Assembly (NCBI GenBank): GCA_947450475.1
Contig: CANFVK010000003.1
Location: forward strand, 186,001 to 250,000
Length of the DNA stretch: 64,000 bases
DNA from: Bacteriovoracaceae bacterium
Lineage (GTDB): Bacteria; Bdellovibrionota; Bacteriovoracia; Bacteriovoracales; Bacteriovoracaceae
Reading direction: 5' to 3'
Shown here: positions 9,425-20,368 of the stretch, one piece after another
Numbering within the stretch: position 1 is the first letter of the stretch
Layout of the letters: the number at the start of each line of letters is the position of its first letter
Notes under the pieces: generated by a model
Database searches by the model: none
The model's input: the letters and a program-made list of their open reading frames with translations, nothing else
What the model was told of the DNA's origin: nothing
Position numbers and translations under genes: made by a program

Positions 9425-9430
9425 CTCCTC
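9425..9430 (-). promoter_or_regulatory. Ribosome binding site that fixes the rpsO start
   Basis: GAGGAG on the minus strand, five bases upstream of the ATG at 9419. It supports the 92-residue S15 reading over an in-frame start further upstream. Confidence 0.85.
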
Positions 9431-9494
9431 GCCAATTCCCCAGAAATAACAAACTTATACCGAGAAAAAGGTGTTTAATAATAGTTTTAGTGTT

Positions 9495-10403
9495 TTAGCG
9501 GATAAATTCAGACATGTAAACCTTTAAATTATTGATCAATCGCTCCTCAATTTGCCTAATTCTCTCTCTTGAAACACCATATTGATCAGCTATACTTTGA
9601 AGCGATGCAGGAACTTCAGACAAAAGACGCTTTTCAAAGATCTCTCGATCGCGCTCCTTAAGATCTGTCAGGAAGCTTTGTAGGTGTTCTTTCAAGATTT
9701 CAACCCCTTGCAAATCAGCAAGACGGTCATCGACACCAACTTCATCTTGATTTGTTAATATGTCTCCAAGATTGGGACCTTCGTCGTTATTTCTTGATTC
9801 AATGGAGAGATCACTTGAGCCAGTTCCTAGTCGGTTTTCCATGATGGCGACAGACTTCTCGGAAACCCCTAGGTTGCTTGAAATAAGCTTACTATCTGGA
9901 TTGATTCCCATTCCTATCAATCTGTCTTTTTCTTTAAGTAAATTAAAAAATAATTTTTTTTGGTCATTCGTAGTACCAATTTTCACTAATCTAAAATTAT
10001 CCAAAATATATTTTAAAATATAAGAGCGTATCCACCAACTCGCATAATACGAAAGCTTGGCGCCTTTAGAGGAATCGTACTTTGAAACGGCTTTCATCAA
10101 TCCAATATTGCCTTCTTGAATTAAATCCATAACATTTTGCCAAGCAGAACGATACTCTAAAGCAATCTTAACTACGAGTCTAAGATTTGCCAAAACTAAC
10201 TTTTTAGCGACTTCAATATCTCCGGTTGAATGAAGCTCTTTTAAAAGAGCATCTTCTTCTTCTAGACTCAAAAGTTTATAGCGACTAATTTCTCGAACGT
10301 ACTGACTAAGAGGATCAGTTGAGGCAGAAGATTTTACCGGAACTGCTTTATCGAAGTTAACGACAGGTAATAATGAATCTGATTTTTTAATTTTTTTTGC
10401 CAT
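9495..10403 (-). CDS. rpoH: RNA polymerase sigma-32-type factor (RpoH family)
   Basis: Alternative sigma factor of 302 residues with region 1.2/2.1 (DPLSQYVREISRYKLLS), the region 2 core (LVLANLRLVVKIA, DLIQEGNIGLMKAVSKYD), the -10 reader YYASWWIRSYILKYI, and region 4 (SLQSIADQYGVSRERIRQIEERL). The segment QKKLFFNL at residues 148-155 corresponds to the RpoH box that distinguishes heat-shock sigma factors from RpoD. Length matches RpoH (about 285-300). It lies 14 bases after an exported protein gene and 75 bases before rpsO. A heat-shock role is inferred from family only. Confidence 0.88.
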   Translation of the reverse strand: MAKKIKKSDSLLPVVNFDKAVPVKSSASTDPLSQYVREISRYKLLSLEEEDALLKELHSTGDIEVAKKLVLANLRLVVKIALEYRSAWQNVMDLIQEGNIGLMKAVSKYDSSKGAKLSYYASWWIRSYILKYILDNFRLVKIGTTNDQKKLFFNLLKEKDRLIGMGINPDSKLISSNLGVSEKSVAIMENRLGTGSSDLSIESRNNDEGPNLGDILTNQDEVGVDDRLADLQGVEILKEHLQSFLTDLKERDREIFEKRLLSEVPASLQSIADQYGVSRERIRQIEERLINNLKVYMSEFIR

Positions 10404-10417
10404 TGTCGAATTTTAAC

Positions 10418-12106
10418 CTAATGGATAGCCTTTGTCATCGAAGCATCTAAATTAGAATCATTATTAACTTTTTTAGAAATAATTTGTTGATTATTAATAT
10501 ATTTCAAAGCAAAAAGTCCATAATTTAAATCAACAGGTATCACTTCAAATCCTGAAGAATCCATTGAAAAGTTTTTATCAGCAACTGCTTCTAGCTGAGA
10601 GGTTATCTCAGAAGCTATAATGCCTTCTAGGTCACCTTTCCATGGAGGTATGATAAATTTTTCTCGAGCCTTATTAATATCTGCAACAATTTGTAACTTC
10701 AGTCGTTTTAACAAACGATTTCTTTCAGTTAAGTTTTCTTGTGCTAAATTAGCTAGTGAATTTCGATAAAAGCGCAAAAAACTTCGTTGTATATTCAGGT
10801 TAAAACCAACCTTCACCTTTCCAATTTTTTGATTTATACGATCAAACTCTCCAAGATTTATATCAAAAATAATTTGATACTTTGGCCGTAATGGGTTGAA
10901 ATAAAAAGATCTCGCTACTAACTCAATAGTAATTGGCTCTTCGAAAAACATTTCTCTATTCAAATTTTCTGTTTGTGTTTTAGCCCATTTGTCCCAAATA
11001 AAGTCAACCGAAGATCGAAGTATATCTTCACCTTGACTGAACTTACTAGCTCGCAATAAAAAATCAGGCACCCCTGTAATTAATGCTATAAACTGTGAAT
11101 TGATAAAATTTTCTTCATCAAAAGATCTAGACTTAATAATTTTAGCGATTCTTTCATCACCATCTTTTGACTTATAATCGAGAATTCTGAATTCCTCACA
11201 ATACAATTTTTTTAAATCTTCTGATAAATTTGTGCTTCCAACTGAAAATAAAACTTTCAAATTAAAATTAGTTTTATCCATTTTTCTGCAAATTAAATTA
11301 TCACACCAAACAAGCACAGTGTTTTTGTCTTCATTAATATAAAGGGTATTATCCGATTCCTTCCAATCGATTGTTTGATTATTTAACTGTCGAAAAATAA
11401 AAGTCATCAGCGTAGGATTTTTGAGAATAGGAACCATCAATCCAGGATTTGAAGGATTTCCATCCCAAGAACAAAGGGACTGAAAAAGCTTAATGGTATA
11501 TTTGAATTCCTGTTCTGTTGCAATTTTAGGCGGTAAATACTTATCCATATTTTCTGGAAAAAAAGGATTATTTTTTATACTTGGGAGTTTGAAATTATTG
11601 TCTTTTTCAAATTTAATAATCATATTGTTTTTAAGTTCTTTTCTACTTATAACTGAAAGATTTGCAGAACAATAATTGCCAACTAAATTTTCAATTAAAT
11701 TTGTATACTCAGAACTTGAAAACTCTAATTGCTTTGCATAAAGAGGAAGCGCTCTAGAAATTAGATCCAATCCAATGTATTGAGTCTCTGCAAAAATGGA
11801 TCTCATAACTTGTAGTTTTTCCCAATCCGTGGAGTAGCGAATGGGATGACTCACTTTGCAGTAATTAATAATATTTTTCCCTTCTTCATAAAATCCACGA
11901 TAAATTGCCAGTTCATGTTTATAAATTTGATTAGTCGTTTTCTCATTTTTGTCACGAAGAAAAACGTAATTCAAAGGATCAACATCACTCTCGGAGTAAT
12001 TTTCAGCAAAATTTCCAAGAACCAAACTTTCGATGGGCTCTAGACTACTGCAAGTAGAAATAAAAAAAAGACTTAAACAAAAATATGTAAAAATAGCTTT
12101 AAGCAT
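10418..12106 (-). CDS. Large exported protein of unknown function
   Basis: I do not recognise this 562-residue protein. It begins with a hydrophobic signal peptide (about residues 1-21, IFTYFCLSLFFISTCSS). A cysteine follows, but Thr at -1 does not make a good lipobox. Two more cysteine pairs (WCDNLICRK, SLCSWDGN) may form disulphides in the periplasm. The C-terminal third has a basic helical stretch (ENLTERNRLLKRLKLQIVADINKAREKF) followed by strand-rich sequence. A good ribosome binding site (AAAGGACC) precedes the ATG. It is followed by rpoH after 14 bases and is divergent from the gene at 12162. Confidence 0.6.
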   Translation of the reverse strand: MLKAIFTYFCLSLFFISTCSSLEPIESLVLGNFAENYSESDVDPLNYVFLRDKNEKTTNQIYKHELAIYRGFYEEGKNIINYCKVSHPIRYSTDWEKLQVMRSIFAETQYIGLDLISRALPLYAKQLEFSSSEYTNLIENLVGNYCSANLSVISRKELKNNMIIKFEKDNNFKLPSIKNNPFFPENMDKYLPPKIATEQEFKYTIKLFQSLCSWDGNPSNPGLMVPILKNPTLMTFIFRQLNNQTIDWKESDNTLYINEDKNTVLVWCDNLICRKMDKTNFNLKVLFSVGSTNLSEDLKKLYCEEFRILDYKSKDGDERIAKIIKSRSFDEENFINSQFIALITGVPDFLLRASKFSQGEDILRSSVDFIWDKWAKTQTENLNREMFFEEPITIELVARSFYFNPLRPKYQIIFDINLGEFDRINQKIGKVKVGFNLNIQRSFLRFYRNSLANLAQENLTERNRLLKRLKLQIVADINKAREKFIIPPWKGDLEGIIASEITSQLEAVADKNFSMDSSGFEVIPVDLNYGLFALKYINNQQIISKKVNNDSNLDASMTKAIH

Positions 12107-12161
12107 GAAGGTCCTTTAAATAGATATTTAAGTTATCGGGAAGTAAGCCGAAAAATTGAAT

Positions 12162-13616
12162 ATGAAAGTAAGTACATACATATCAATATACCTAACAATC
12201 ATGGTCAACTTTGTTTTACTAGAAGTAGTAGTCGCCCAAGAAAACCAAATTATGAAAGAGGCAATCCTACCAGAAATATTTCTTGAAAATGATGTATATT
12301 CAAGAATGGCCCTTGTTGAAAGTGAATTAGGTGAAGAAACTTTTAAAAGAGGAAGCGCATTAGATCAATTATACCGAGCTAAATTTAATCTCATAAATGG
12401 AAATATTAAAAATGCAAAGTTTTACTTGGCCAGAATCGAAGATGATAAATCACAAATCAGCATAATTAAAAAAAGATACGAAGCAACTATTTCTTTTATT
12501 GAAGGTGATTTCATAAATTCACTTAAAATATTAAATGACAAAAGATTTTATGAGAACACCTGGTATCCACAAATATGTTTATTAAAAATGATCGACCTAA
12601 TGGCGTTAAATGATATTGAAACTATCAAAAAAGAAAAAGATGGTTGCATTGCTTACACTGCAAAATATTCTAAAAATGATCAATTTTGGCTTGATACAAT
12701 GATTAAATTAAAAACTAAAGATGAATATGGAGTTAAGAAAAACCTCATCACTGATATAAGCTATACACTAACTGATGATGAAACATCAAGACTATGGCTA
12801 AAAACTGGATTATATTTAAACAAAGAAAAAGATCTACTAGATTTATTATCAGAGCTTCCAGAATCTTCCTTTCAATCAAAAAGATTAAGAGAAATCGTGG
12901 CATTTATGTATATGAGATCAAATAAGCCAGGAGATGTAAAGAAAGCTCTATCCTTTATAGATGATGTTGACTCAGCAAATGCTGAAAATATTAAAGGCAA
13001 TATCAACTTAAAAAACAAGGAATTTGAACTAGCATTTGGTCATTTTAGACTGGCGCTCTCCAAAAAACAAGATTCAAACAATTCACTTGAAAGAGCAATT
13101 CCACTTGCTTGGATTTTAAATCAATGGAAAGACGGAATCGATATGATTGATAAAAAAACAAGTAAATCAATTGATCCTAGAAATAAAAAAGCAGTGAGAA
13201 TTGCTTTTTTAATTCGAGATAAAAAAATAAAAGATGCCGAAAAAGAATTAATTTTTCTTAAAAGTGATTTCAAGAATCAGCCACCATCTGAGGTTAGTAT
13301 CATGGATAGTTATGTTTCAATTCTAATGGGTGGACAAGATAAAAAATATGATAAAAGAAAAATTGAAGAAAACACTGAAAAATCGTGTAAAGCTTTTGAT
13401 GGTATAAGCTGCTGGATTTCACTTCAAATAAGCCAATGGGACAATATTGGAAAAACAATTAAAAGAGATGATGATATTTTCAGTGATAAAGATATAACTA
13501 TTGAATCTTTAAAAGAGAAAAAATCCATTGTTCCTCTAAAAGAGCAAATTACAATTGATCAAAGAGACATAGAAGAGCTCGATGGTGAAAAAATCAAGAT
13601 AGCTCCAACTAAATAA
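12162..13616 (+). CDS. Exported helical-repeat (TPR-like) protein of unknown function
   Basis: The 484-residue protein starts with a signal peptide (MKVSTYISIYLTIMVNFVLL, cleavage near VVAQ). The body is alpha-helical, with repeating short A/F/Y-rich helix pairs such as QLYRAKFNLINGNIKNAKFY and NAENIKGNINLKNKEFELAFGHFRLAL. These look like degenerate tetratricopeptide repeats, suggesting a protein-protein scaffold in the periplasm. I chose the ATG at 12162 over a TTG two codons upstream. No good Shine-Dalgarno sequence is visible. It converges on the FecR-domain gene with one base between them. Confidence 0.6.
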   Translation: MKVSTYISIYLTIMVNFVLLEVVVAQENQIMKEAILPEIFLENDVYSRMALVESELGEETFKRGSALDQLYRAKFNLINGNIKNAKFYLARIEDDKSQISIIKKRYEATISFIEGDFINSLKILNDKRFYENTWYPQICLLKMIDLMALNDIETIKKEKDGCIAYTAKYSKNDQFWLDTMIKLKTKDEYGVKKNLITDISYTLTDDETSRLWLKTGLYLNKEKDLLDLLSELPESSFQSKRLREIVAFMYMRSNKPGDVKKALSFIDDVDSANAENIKGNINLKNKEFELAFGHFRLALSKKQDSNNSLERAIPLAWILNQWKDGIDMIDKKTSKSIDPRNKKAVRIAFLIRDKKIKDAEKELIFLKSDFKNQPPSEVSIMDSYVSILMGGQDKKYDKRKIEENTEKSCKAFDGISCWISLQISQWDNIGKTIKRDDDIFSDKDITIESLKEKKSIVPLKEQITIDQRDIEELDGEKIKIAPTK

Positions 13617-13617
13617 A

Positions 13618-15480
13618 TTAAAACTCTAAAGATGAATTTAACTCAACCCCACGAGTCTGTCGATTTTCTCGGTTTTCAATAAAGGAATTTCTAAATTTTT
13701 GTGATTGATTTTCATATTTAAAAGCTAAACCAATCCATTTTTTAGAATCCCATTTATACTTTGGAAGTAAACTAAATGATAAACCAGCACCTTCATTTAC
13801 TACAAAACTATTGATTCTCTTTCTAAAAGAGAAAAGGCCACTAAATTTTCCATCAAATGAAATCTTTCGATCTTTCCATAGCTCAAAACTAGAACCAAAA
13901 TCAATTCTGGAAATTACAATTTTTTCAAGGCTATAATTCACGGGATAAGCAACAGAAACTTGATTTAAAAATTGCTCTTGATACAGACCAATTTTGGAAA
14001 ATAAGTTAAAATTTTCATTAAGCGAATATAGAAAACCCATATTTGCATTTAATGATTTGGTAGAAATTTGTGAAATTTGATTATTATTTTTAGTAAAATC
14101 AAAATCTTTATATTCGATTCCAAAAATAGGAGCAAAGCGACTTAAGGAAGAAAATTGCCAATCCAAAGACCAATTAAGGGCTTTACTGGTGTCTATGTTG
14201 GCAAAAATTGAATGATCTAAACCAGAATTTAATTTTATTTTTTGATTATTTCCAGAGAAGGCAAATGAAATCTTATTTCGAATGAACTTCTCATTGAGAT
14301 CAAACGATTTCTCAATTTCAGTACTTGTTGCATTAACTACTAAGTTTTTAGATATACTTTCATTTAAATCCTGTCTGAGTGAAATAATTTCTGGAGATTT
14401 TATATCATCAGATGCAACAAAGCCTTTATAAGCATCCAAGATTAAACCTTTAGGAGGAATATATTGTCCAGTTTCCTCATCAATACTACCAATTTTTTTA
14501 GAAACAAAAACTCCAGACTTTGGGTCAAATTCAGATTCTTTTGTTGGAGCAATATACAACCCAGTGTTCAAATCTACAAAACCTCCCGACTTAGGCGCAA
14601 ACTCTCCTGATTCTGAATTATAAAAACCTTCTGCAGGTGACTTTTGTTCAGCGGCCGAAACTTGAACTTTAGAAAAATCAAAATCCCCGACTTCTTTGAC
14701 ATCTGCAACTGCTTTTGAATCAAAACTCTTATTTTTGTAGAGAACATCAAACTGAATGGGGGAAATTTTAACAGGCAATGAAGCTCTTCTCAAATTGTCT
14801 GAAATAATTGAATTTTGACCAGGAGGTACCAAGACCGTTTCATGAGATTGAAGAATTTTATTAAGTTGTTGTATTTCATCAAGCTTTTTTGCTGGAATTT
14901 TCTTTATATTTATCGTTTTTGAAATCTCGTTTCTTTGAACCTCTTGCAAATCAGAAGATTCTAACTTGGCTCTTTCAGCTTCAGTGAATTTCGAAAATGC
15001 CACTTCTCCAGAAAATGTTAATAAAGAGGTCACTTTATTCTCAGGAGTATAAATCGTTTGAAAGTCAGTCCCTCTTACTCCCAGTGCAGCCGTGCGAGTT
15101 TTTATAAAAAATTTATTTTGATTTCCGATAGATGAATCTTTCTTAATTTCACTTCTTATTCGACCTTTAAGAAGTGATATAATCCCAGGTGAATTTTTCT
15201 TTAGATCTGTCAGAATAATTTTGCTTTCAGGACCAATTGTAATTTCAGAATCATCTAATAATTTAATTTTTGCAAAACTTTTTGGACCAGTTAAAACTGA
15301 TGTATCCTCTACTAACTTATCTCCAGCTGACAAATATCTAGCTTGATGCGCTCCAGGAGATAACTGGGAAACAGAGCCCTTCAATTTAACAATCTCGGCA
15401 ATATAAATAGAAGTTGAACCAAATGAAGTTATGGTCCATATTGAAGAAATAAAAAATGCTAAAAAATTAAAATATTTCAT
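13618..15480 (-). CDS. Exported FecR-domain protein with proline/glycine repeats and a beta-rich C-terminus
   Basis: A signal peptide (residues 1-22) is followed by a FecR domain at about 28-165, with an SAGDKLVEDTSVLTGPKSFAK strand region and the signature RTAALGVRGTDFQT (129-142). Here FecR is periplasmic or surface-located rather than an anti-sigma factor, because there is no transmembrane helix or sigma-binding N-terminus. Residues 285-345 hold about three imperfect repeats built around x-S-G-x-F and D-x-x-T-G-x-Y-I-x-P. From about 370 the sequence alternates polar and hydrophobic residues and ends ELNSSLEF with a terminal Phe, as in outer-membrane beta-barrels. Ribosome binding site AAAGGA. 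Function unknown. Confidence 0.75.
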   Translation of the reverse strand: MKYFNFLAFFISSIWTITSFGSTSIYIAEIVKLKGSVSQLSPGAHQARYLSAGDKLVEDTSVLTGPKSFAKIKLLDDSEITIGPESKIILTDLKKNSPGIISLLKGRIRSEIKKDSSIGNQNKFFIKTRTAALGVRGTDFQTIYTPENKVTSLLTFSGEVAFSKFTEAERAKLESSDLQEVQRNEISKTINIKKIPAKKLDEIQQLNKILQSHETVLVPPGQNSIISDNLRRASLPVKISPIQFDVLYKNKSFDSKAVADVKEVGDFDFSKVQVSAAEQKSPAEGFYNSESGEFAPKSGGFVDLNTGLYIAPTKESEFDPKSGVFVSKKIGSIDEETGQYIPPKGLILDAYKGFVASDDIKSPEIISLRQDLNESISKNLVVNATSTEIEKSFDLNEKFIRNKISFAFSGNNQKIKLNSGLDHSIFANIDTSKALNWSLDWQFSSLSRFAPIFGIEYKDFDFTKNNNQISQISTKSLNANMGFLYSLNENFNLFSKIGLYQEQFLNQVSVAYPVNYSLEKIVISRIDFGSSFELWKDRKISFDGKFSGLFSFRKRINSFVVNEGAGLSFSLLPKYKWDSKKWIGLAFKYENQSQKFRNSFIENRENRQTRGVELNSSLEF

Positions 15481-15503
15481 GACATCCTTTCATGATTACA
15501 AAC

Positions 15504-17000
15504 CTATTTTGATTGCTTGAAATCGCGACCATCGAAAGTTAAAATTGTATTTTGTTCTTCTTGCTTACTTAAAATATTTACTGGTCTTTTCCAAATTGCA
15601 AAAAGATTTCTAAGTGTATCTGATGCATAACCAAAGTCTAAATCTATTCCAAGGTGTTTATGGACAAGCAATAACTCTCCTCGGTTTTGGTAGTTACCAC
15701 TTTCAACTTCGATAATAGGAGAACCAAAATTAGATAATTGCCCCAAAAGTTTTCCTTTTATATCGCTAAAGTCCCTCGTCTCAATTTCGTTTCTGCCGGT
15801 TCTTGGATTATACTTATAAGTAAACAATTGTTGACGCTCACAAAATTCTGGTGTGAAAAATTCATCAATAAAACTAACATCGTTGTGAGTTTTCCTAACC
15901 TCGAAAATTTTTGATCTACCAAGACCTAAATTTTTATTCCAATTTAATTTTGCATGCATATCATCACAAGTATTATATTCTTTTCCAAAACGACCAGAAT
16001 TCCATCTAAATTCTATGTCTCTGTAGAGTTCAATGCCAATTTTATAGGGATTAATGTTTTGTTTACTCATGGCCATTACACCAGCATGATGATCTGCATA
16101 GTCAATAATTTCAGAAGCCTTTAAAGCACGATTGGTCATAATATGCGAATGCCAATAACTTGCCCAACCTTCATTCATTATTTTGGTAAGTCTTTGAGGT
16201 AAAAAATAATAAGCTTCATCCCTTAGGATGCCCAAAATATCAGATTCCCAATCTTCTAGTGGTGCATTTTCTAAAAGATAAAACATAACGTCTCTGGGGG
16301 CATTAATTTTCTTATCACGAAGATCTGAAGTTTCAGGCTTAATTACTTCTAATATTTTTTCTGATTTTTCTTTTGATCGCATGAAAGATTTCAATGCATT
16401 TGATCGCTCATCCAGCTCGTTGGCTATTTCATCATTAGCAGTTTTTAATCTTTCTTCGCGCTGCCTTTTTAAATCGGATGTTTCAAAAAGAATTCCAACA
16501 TCAATTAAATTTTCAATTGATAAAACTCTATCTATGAATTCCTCAACCTTATTTTGACCAAAACGCTCCATATATCTTCTTATTTTAGTACCGTGATTTG
16601 CCATAACGGCCATCATGTTCCTATCTGTTGTAGAAAACCAAGCATTATTTTTAAAAAAATCTGCATGGCCATAAACATGCGCCATTACAATTTTTTGATC
16701 AACTATATGATTTGCATTTAACAAATAGGCATAACAAGGATTAGTATTAATAACCATTTCATAAATTTTTTGAAGTCCATAAGCATAGCCTTTTGAAAGT
16801 TGATCATAGTCCATTCCAAATCGCCAATGGGGATAACGAGATGGAAACCCTCCCTGAGCAGCTAAAATATTTATAGTGTCATAATCGCAAACTTCAAAAC
16901 GAACAGGGTAGAAATCTAAACCAAATTCAATTGCATATGAATGAATTTCTTCGCGAATTCTTAAAAGTTCTCCATCGAGTGGTCTTGTTCTATCGGCCAT
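15504..17000 (-). CDS. SpoVR/YcgB family protein
   Basis: The 498-residue protein is SpoVR throughout, for example FYPVRFEVCDYDTINILAAQGGFPSRYPHW, MAHVYGHADFFKNN, MNEGWASYWHSHIM and the ending with NRGELLLVHKH. Bacillus SpoVR affects spore cortex formation; Escherichia YcgB is induced with YeaG/YeaH under starvation. The biochemical activity is unknown, although conserved His/Glu residues (NEGWASYWH) suggest a metal site. It is the third gene of a prkA-yeaH-spoVR operon, four bases after yeaH. A stress or starvation role is inferred from the conserved trio. Confidence 0.93.
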   Translation of the reverse strand: MADRTRPLDGELLRIREEIHSYAIEFGLDFYPVRFEVCDYDTINILAAQGGFPSRYPHWRFGMDYDQLSKGYAYGLQKIYEMVINTNPCYAYLLNANHIVDQKIVMAHVYGHADFFKNNAWFSTTDRNMMAVMANHGTKIRRYMERFGQNKVEEFIDRVLSIENLIDVGILFETSDLKRQREERLKTANDEIANELDERSNALKSFMRSKEKSEKILEVIKPETSDLRDKKINAPRDVMFYLLENAPLEDWESDILGILRDEAYYFLPQRLTKIMNEGWASYWHSHIMTNRALKASEIIDYADHHAGVMAMSKQNINPYKIGIELYRDIEFRWNSGRFGKEYNTCDDMHAKLNWNKNLGLGRSKIFEVRKTHNDVSFIDEFFTPEFCERQQLFTYKYNPRTGRNEIETRDFSDIKGKLLGQLSNFGSPIIEVESGNYQNRGELLLVHKHLGIDLDFGYASDTLRNLFAIWKRPVNILSKQEEQNTILTFDGRDFKQSK

Positions 17001-17004
17001 TATA

Positions 17005-18120
17005 TTATTTTCCTTTTCCTAAAAAGTCTTTTATCGAATCAAGAATCGCATCCTTATTTTTAATTTTGGAAAGTATGACTTTTGGATCATCCTCTCCATA
17101 TCGAGAAGCGAGATCCTTATAAAATTGCCCCGAACCATAGCGACTTTCAACTTGCCCGTAACAAAACACATTGGAAGAAGGCAATAAATCTTGATCAAGA
17201 ATTTCTAAACACAATTTTGTATCATCTGCAGACCAATTATCTCCATCAGAAAAATGAAATGGATAAATATTCCATTCATTGGGGTCGTAATCACTTTGTA
17301 TAATTTCTCTACATAACTTAAGAGCGCTAGATATTAAAGTCCCTCCACTTTCTCTAGTTTTGAAAAAGGTTTCCTCATCAACTTCTTTTGCAGTAGCATC
17401 ATGTATGATATATCGAACCTCAATGTCTTTATACTGACTCTTTAACCAAAGATTAATCCAGAAACTTTCAGTCCTAACAATTTCTTTTTGCTCATCACCC
17501 ATTGAACCAGATACATCCATCATGTAGATTACGACTGCTGAATTTTCAAATTCTATTTTGGCATCTGAAGCTCTATAACGAAAATCTCGTTTGACTGGAA
17601 TGACTCTTGGATCAAAAAAGTCATAAGTACCTGATGCAATTTGCCTCTTCATTGCTTCCCTGTAGGTACGTTTAAAATGTTTAAGAGAGTTCGGCCCCGT
17701 CATACCAATAGATGTATACTTATTCGTTACAGAGGGCATCGCCTTTTTTCCTTTAGGCTCAATACGGGGAAGGGCAAGTTCTTCACCAAGAATGCTCGCC
17801 AATTCATCCAATGTTAAATCAACTTCTAGTTCTTTGTTGCCAGAAGAATTTCCAACTTCACCACCCTGACCTGGACCCTCTCCTTCTTGACCATCAATTG
17901 GATCGCCCGAATCACCATTACCTTGTCCCATTCCACCTTGATTGCGATCACCAAATTTAAAACGGGGAGTATCAATCGATGGCATAGGAATTTTGAAAGT
18001 ACCATCTCCTTTAGGAGTAGGCATTTCACCTTTGGATACATACTTACGAAGATTGTCACGGATTCTTCCCTTAACAATTTTTCTAAACCTTGCATGATCT
18101 CTTTTAATTGGGTGATCCAT
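17005..18120 (-). CDS. yeaH: YeaH/DUF444 family protein with von Willebrand A-like domain
   Basis: The 371-residue protein has the DUF444 pattern: a basic N-terminus ([22 protein letters not shown]), a Gly-rich low-complexity stretch (about residues 57-95, [20 protein letters not shown]), then a VWA-like fold with a MIDAS motif ([16 protein letters not shown]). In Escherichia YeaH pairs with the kinase YeaG under nitrogen and carbon starvation. It lies between prkA (21 bases upstream) and spoVR (4 bases downstream). Ribosome binding site AAGGAA. The exact role is unknown. Confidence 0.92.
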   Translation of the reverse strand: MDHPIKRDHARFRKIVKGRIRDNLRKYVSKGEMPTPKGDGTFKIPMPSIDTPRFKFGDRNQGGMGQGNGDSGDPIDGQEGEGPGQGGEVGNSSGNKELEVDLTLDELASILGEELALPRIEPKGKKAMPSVTNKYTSIGMTGPNSLKHFKRTYREAMKRQIASGTYDFFDPRVIPVKRDFRYRASDAKIEFENSAVVIYMMDVSGSMGDEQKEIVRTESFWINLWLKSQYKDIEVRYIIHDATAKEVDEETFFKTRESGGTLISSALKLCREIIQSDYDPNEWNIYPFHFSDGDNWSADDTKLCLEILDQDLLPSSNVFCYGQVESRYGSGQFYKDLASRYGEDDPKVILSKIKNKDAILDSIKDFLGKGK

Positions 18121-18141
18121 CTAATTTCCTTAAAACCTAAA

Positions 18142-20199
18142 CTATGACTTTACTGAATCGCCTTTTGCAAAAATACTTGCAACAAAGTTCAATGCATCTG
18201 TTGCACAAATTTCACAATAACCATGATTTTTAATAAGACGCGATTTTACGACATCAATCTTTTCTTGAGTTTCCTTATCTACAACTTTAGATATAATAGT
18301 AGTTAATTTTATAGAATCTTTTTGATCTTCGAAAAGCTTTAATTCTAAAGCGCGATGAAGCCTTTCGTTCATCTTATAATCAAAAACTTTTCCTTCAATT
18401 GCAAGCGCTCCAATGTAATTCATTATTTCTCTTCTAAAGTCGTCTTTACGAGATTCTGCAACATCAATTTTTTCTTCTATGCTTCTCATAAATCGTTCAT
18501 CAGAATCTTCTAATTTGTTAGAATATTTATTTCTAATTTTTTCTTTTTGAGTATAAGCCTTAACGTTATCGATGTAATTTGCACATAAAGTTTGAATTGC
18601 TGATTCATCAACTGAAATAGCTTTTTGTACATCATTTTTTACAATATCTTCATATTCTTGACGAGCGATCGCTAACATTTCTTTGTAATGATCTAATTGA
18701 TCAGCAGAATTAATAAGACCATGATGCTTTAAACCTGACTCTAATTCATTAAAAACCATAAAAGGATTTAAGCAACCTACATGACCATGCTTAACTAAAG
18801 AGTTTGAAAGTTTATCTTGAATATATCGGGGAGAAATACCCTCTAAACCTTCGCGAATCGCCTCTTTTCTAAGTTCTTTAACGTTGTCTTCATTGTAACC
18901 AGGTAAAGTCTTACCATTGTAAAGCTTTAATTTTTGTAACTTTGTGAGATCTGATTTTTTAGGCTCTTCTAATCTTGTTAAAATTGACCATGTAGATGCC
19001 ATTTCAATTGTATGAGGAGCAATATGAACATGAGGAATCTTCTCTGGGTTAAAATCTTTCTGATAGATCTTAACTTCCTGATCTAATCTAGTAATGTAGG
19101 GCACATCAATTTTAACAGTACGATCACGTAGGGCTTCCATAAATTCATTCGACTGCAGTTTTCTAAATTCAGGTTCATTAGTATGGCCTAAGATAACCTC
19201 ATCAATATCGGTCTGCGCGAATTTTTTAGGTTTTATCGATTGTTCTTGAGAAGCTCCAAGTAAATCATACAAAAAAGCAACATCAAGCTTTAACATTTCA
19301 ATAAATTCAACAATTCCTCTATTGGCAATATTAAATTCACCATCAAAATTAAATGCACGAGGATCAGAATCAGATCCATATTGTGCAATTTTGCGATAAT
19401 TTATATCACCAGTTAATTCAGTAGAATCCTGGTTTTTTTCGTCCTTAGGTTGAAAAGTACCAATTCCAATACGATCTTTTTCAGATAGTAATAATCTTTT
19501 AACACGAACATGATTTAGAACTTTTTTCCAATCACCATTATATTTTTGTAAATAAGCACCAAGAATATACCTATCAGCAGGACAAACTTCTGCCTTTATG
19601 TTAATCTTGTGTCCATCTTTTTTGCCTTTATTTAATTCCTCCAAAAATGCTTTTCTAACATCAATTGGCAAAAGCTTTAAGGGCTCTTCATGCATGGGAG
19701 ATGGAAAAAGCTTCTGGCCTCCTAAAATATCAGAATCATGATCGTCAAACCATTCAAAAGTGTAAAGTGCTCCGGAATCAGTCCTTGAATAATGTTCCAA
19801 ACCTTTTTTTATCATCCTAGAAATTGAAGATTTTGCAGATCCTACAGGCCCATGAAGCAATAAAACTCTTTTTTCAGTTCCGTAACCAGCTGCCGCTGAT
19901 TTAAAGAAATTAACTAACTTCATCAAATGGACATCAATTCCAAAAACTGCATCTTTACCATTTTGAATTGGATCATCAAAAAAGTGGTAACGAACTACAT
20001 CTTTTTTATATTCAGAATAGGTAGTTGATCCATAGCTAATGATCATGTCATGAACACGTTGAAAAGCATTACGCGTAATACGAGGATTCTCTGCTACTAA
20101 ATCCAAGTATTGTTGAAATGATCCGTTCCAATGAAGATGAGAAAAATCAGAAATCTTATAATTCTGATCCATAAAACTATTGATATCTATTTTTGGCAT
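18142..20199 (-). CDS. prkA: PrkA family serine protein kinase (YeaG)
   Basis: The 685-residue protein has the PrkA AAA-type N-terminal domain with a P-loop at residues 117-125 (GPVGSAKSS) and the C-terminal PrkA domain. Family blocks include [26 protein letters not shown] [16 protein letters not shown], and [12 protein letters not shown]. Bacillus PrkA phosphorylates a 60-kDa protein and acts in sporulation and stationary phase; a protease-like AAA activity has also been reported for the family. A strong AGGGGGA site precedes the ATG at 20199. It is the first gene of the prkA-yeaH-spoVR operon and is divergent from a PP2C phosphatase. Confidence 0.95.
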   Translation of the reverse strand: MPKIDINSFMDQNYKISDFSHLHWNGSFQQYLDLVAENPRITRNAFQRVHDMIISYGSTTYSEYKKDVVRYHFFDDPIQNGKDAVFGIDVHLMKLVNFFKSAAAGYGTEKRVLLLHGPVGSAKSSISRMIKKGLEHYSRTDSGALYTFEWFDDHDSDILGGQKLFPSPMHEEPLKLLPIDVRKAFLEELNKGKKDGHKINIKAEVCPADRYILGAYLQKYNGDWKKVLNHVRVKRLLLSEKDRIGIGTFQPKDEKNQDSTELTGDINYRKIAQYGSDSDPRAFNFDGEFNIANRGIVEFIEMLKLDVAFLYDLLGASQEQSIKPKKFAQTDIDEVILGHTNEPEFRKLQSNEFMEALRDRTVKIDVPYITRLDQEVKIYQKDFNPEKIPHVHIAPHTIEMASTWSILTRLEEPKKSDLTKLQKLKLYNGKTLPGYNEDNVKELRKEAIREGLEGISPRYIQDKLSNSLVKHGHVGCLNPFMVFNELESGLKHHGLINSADQLDHYKEMLAIARQEYEDIVKNDVQKAISVDESAIQTLCANYIDNVKAYTQKEKIRNKYSNKLEDSDERFMRSIEEKIDVAESRKDDFRREIMNYIGALAIEGKVFDYKMNERLHRALELKLFEDQKDSIKLTTIISKVVDKETQEKIDVVKSRLIKNHGYCEICATDALNFVASIFAKGDSVKS

Positions 20200-20368
20200 T
20201 TGTCCCCCTGAAATTTTAAGTCAATTTAAGAATAATTATGACATAGAAAAAAAAAATTATCACAATTAATAAATCCGACAAAATTGCTTAAACAGAAAAC
20301 AAAGTTGACAAAAATTTAAGAGACATTGAAAATGAATAAGATAGATTTTTATCAATTTGGAAAATAAA

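Noticed and set aside
10418..12106. Lipoprotein
   Set aside because: The cysteine after the signal peptide has Thr at -1, outside the usual lipobox.
20305..20340. TTGACA upstream of the PP2C gene as a promoter
   Set aside because: The -35 is perfect but no acceptable -10 lies at 16-18 bases, so it is not listed as a feature.
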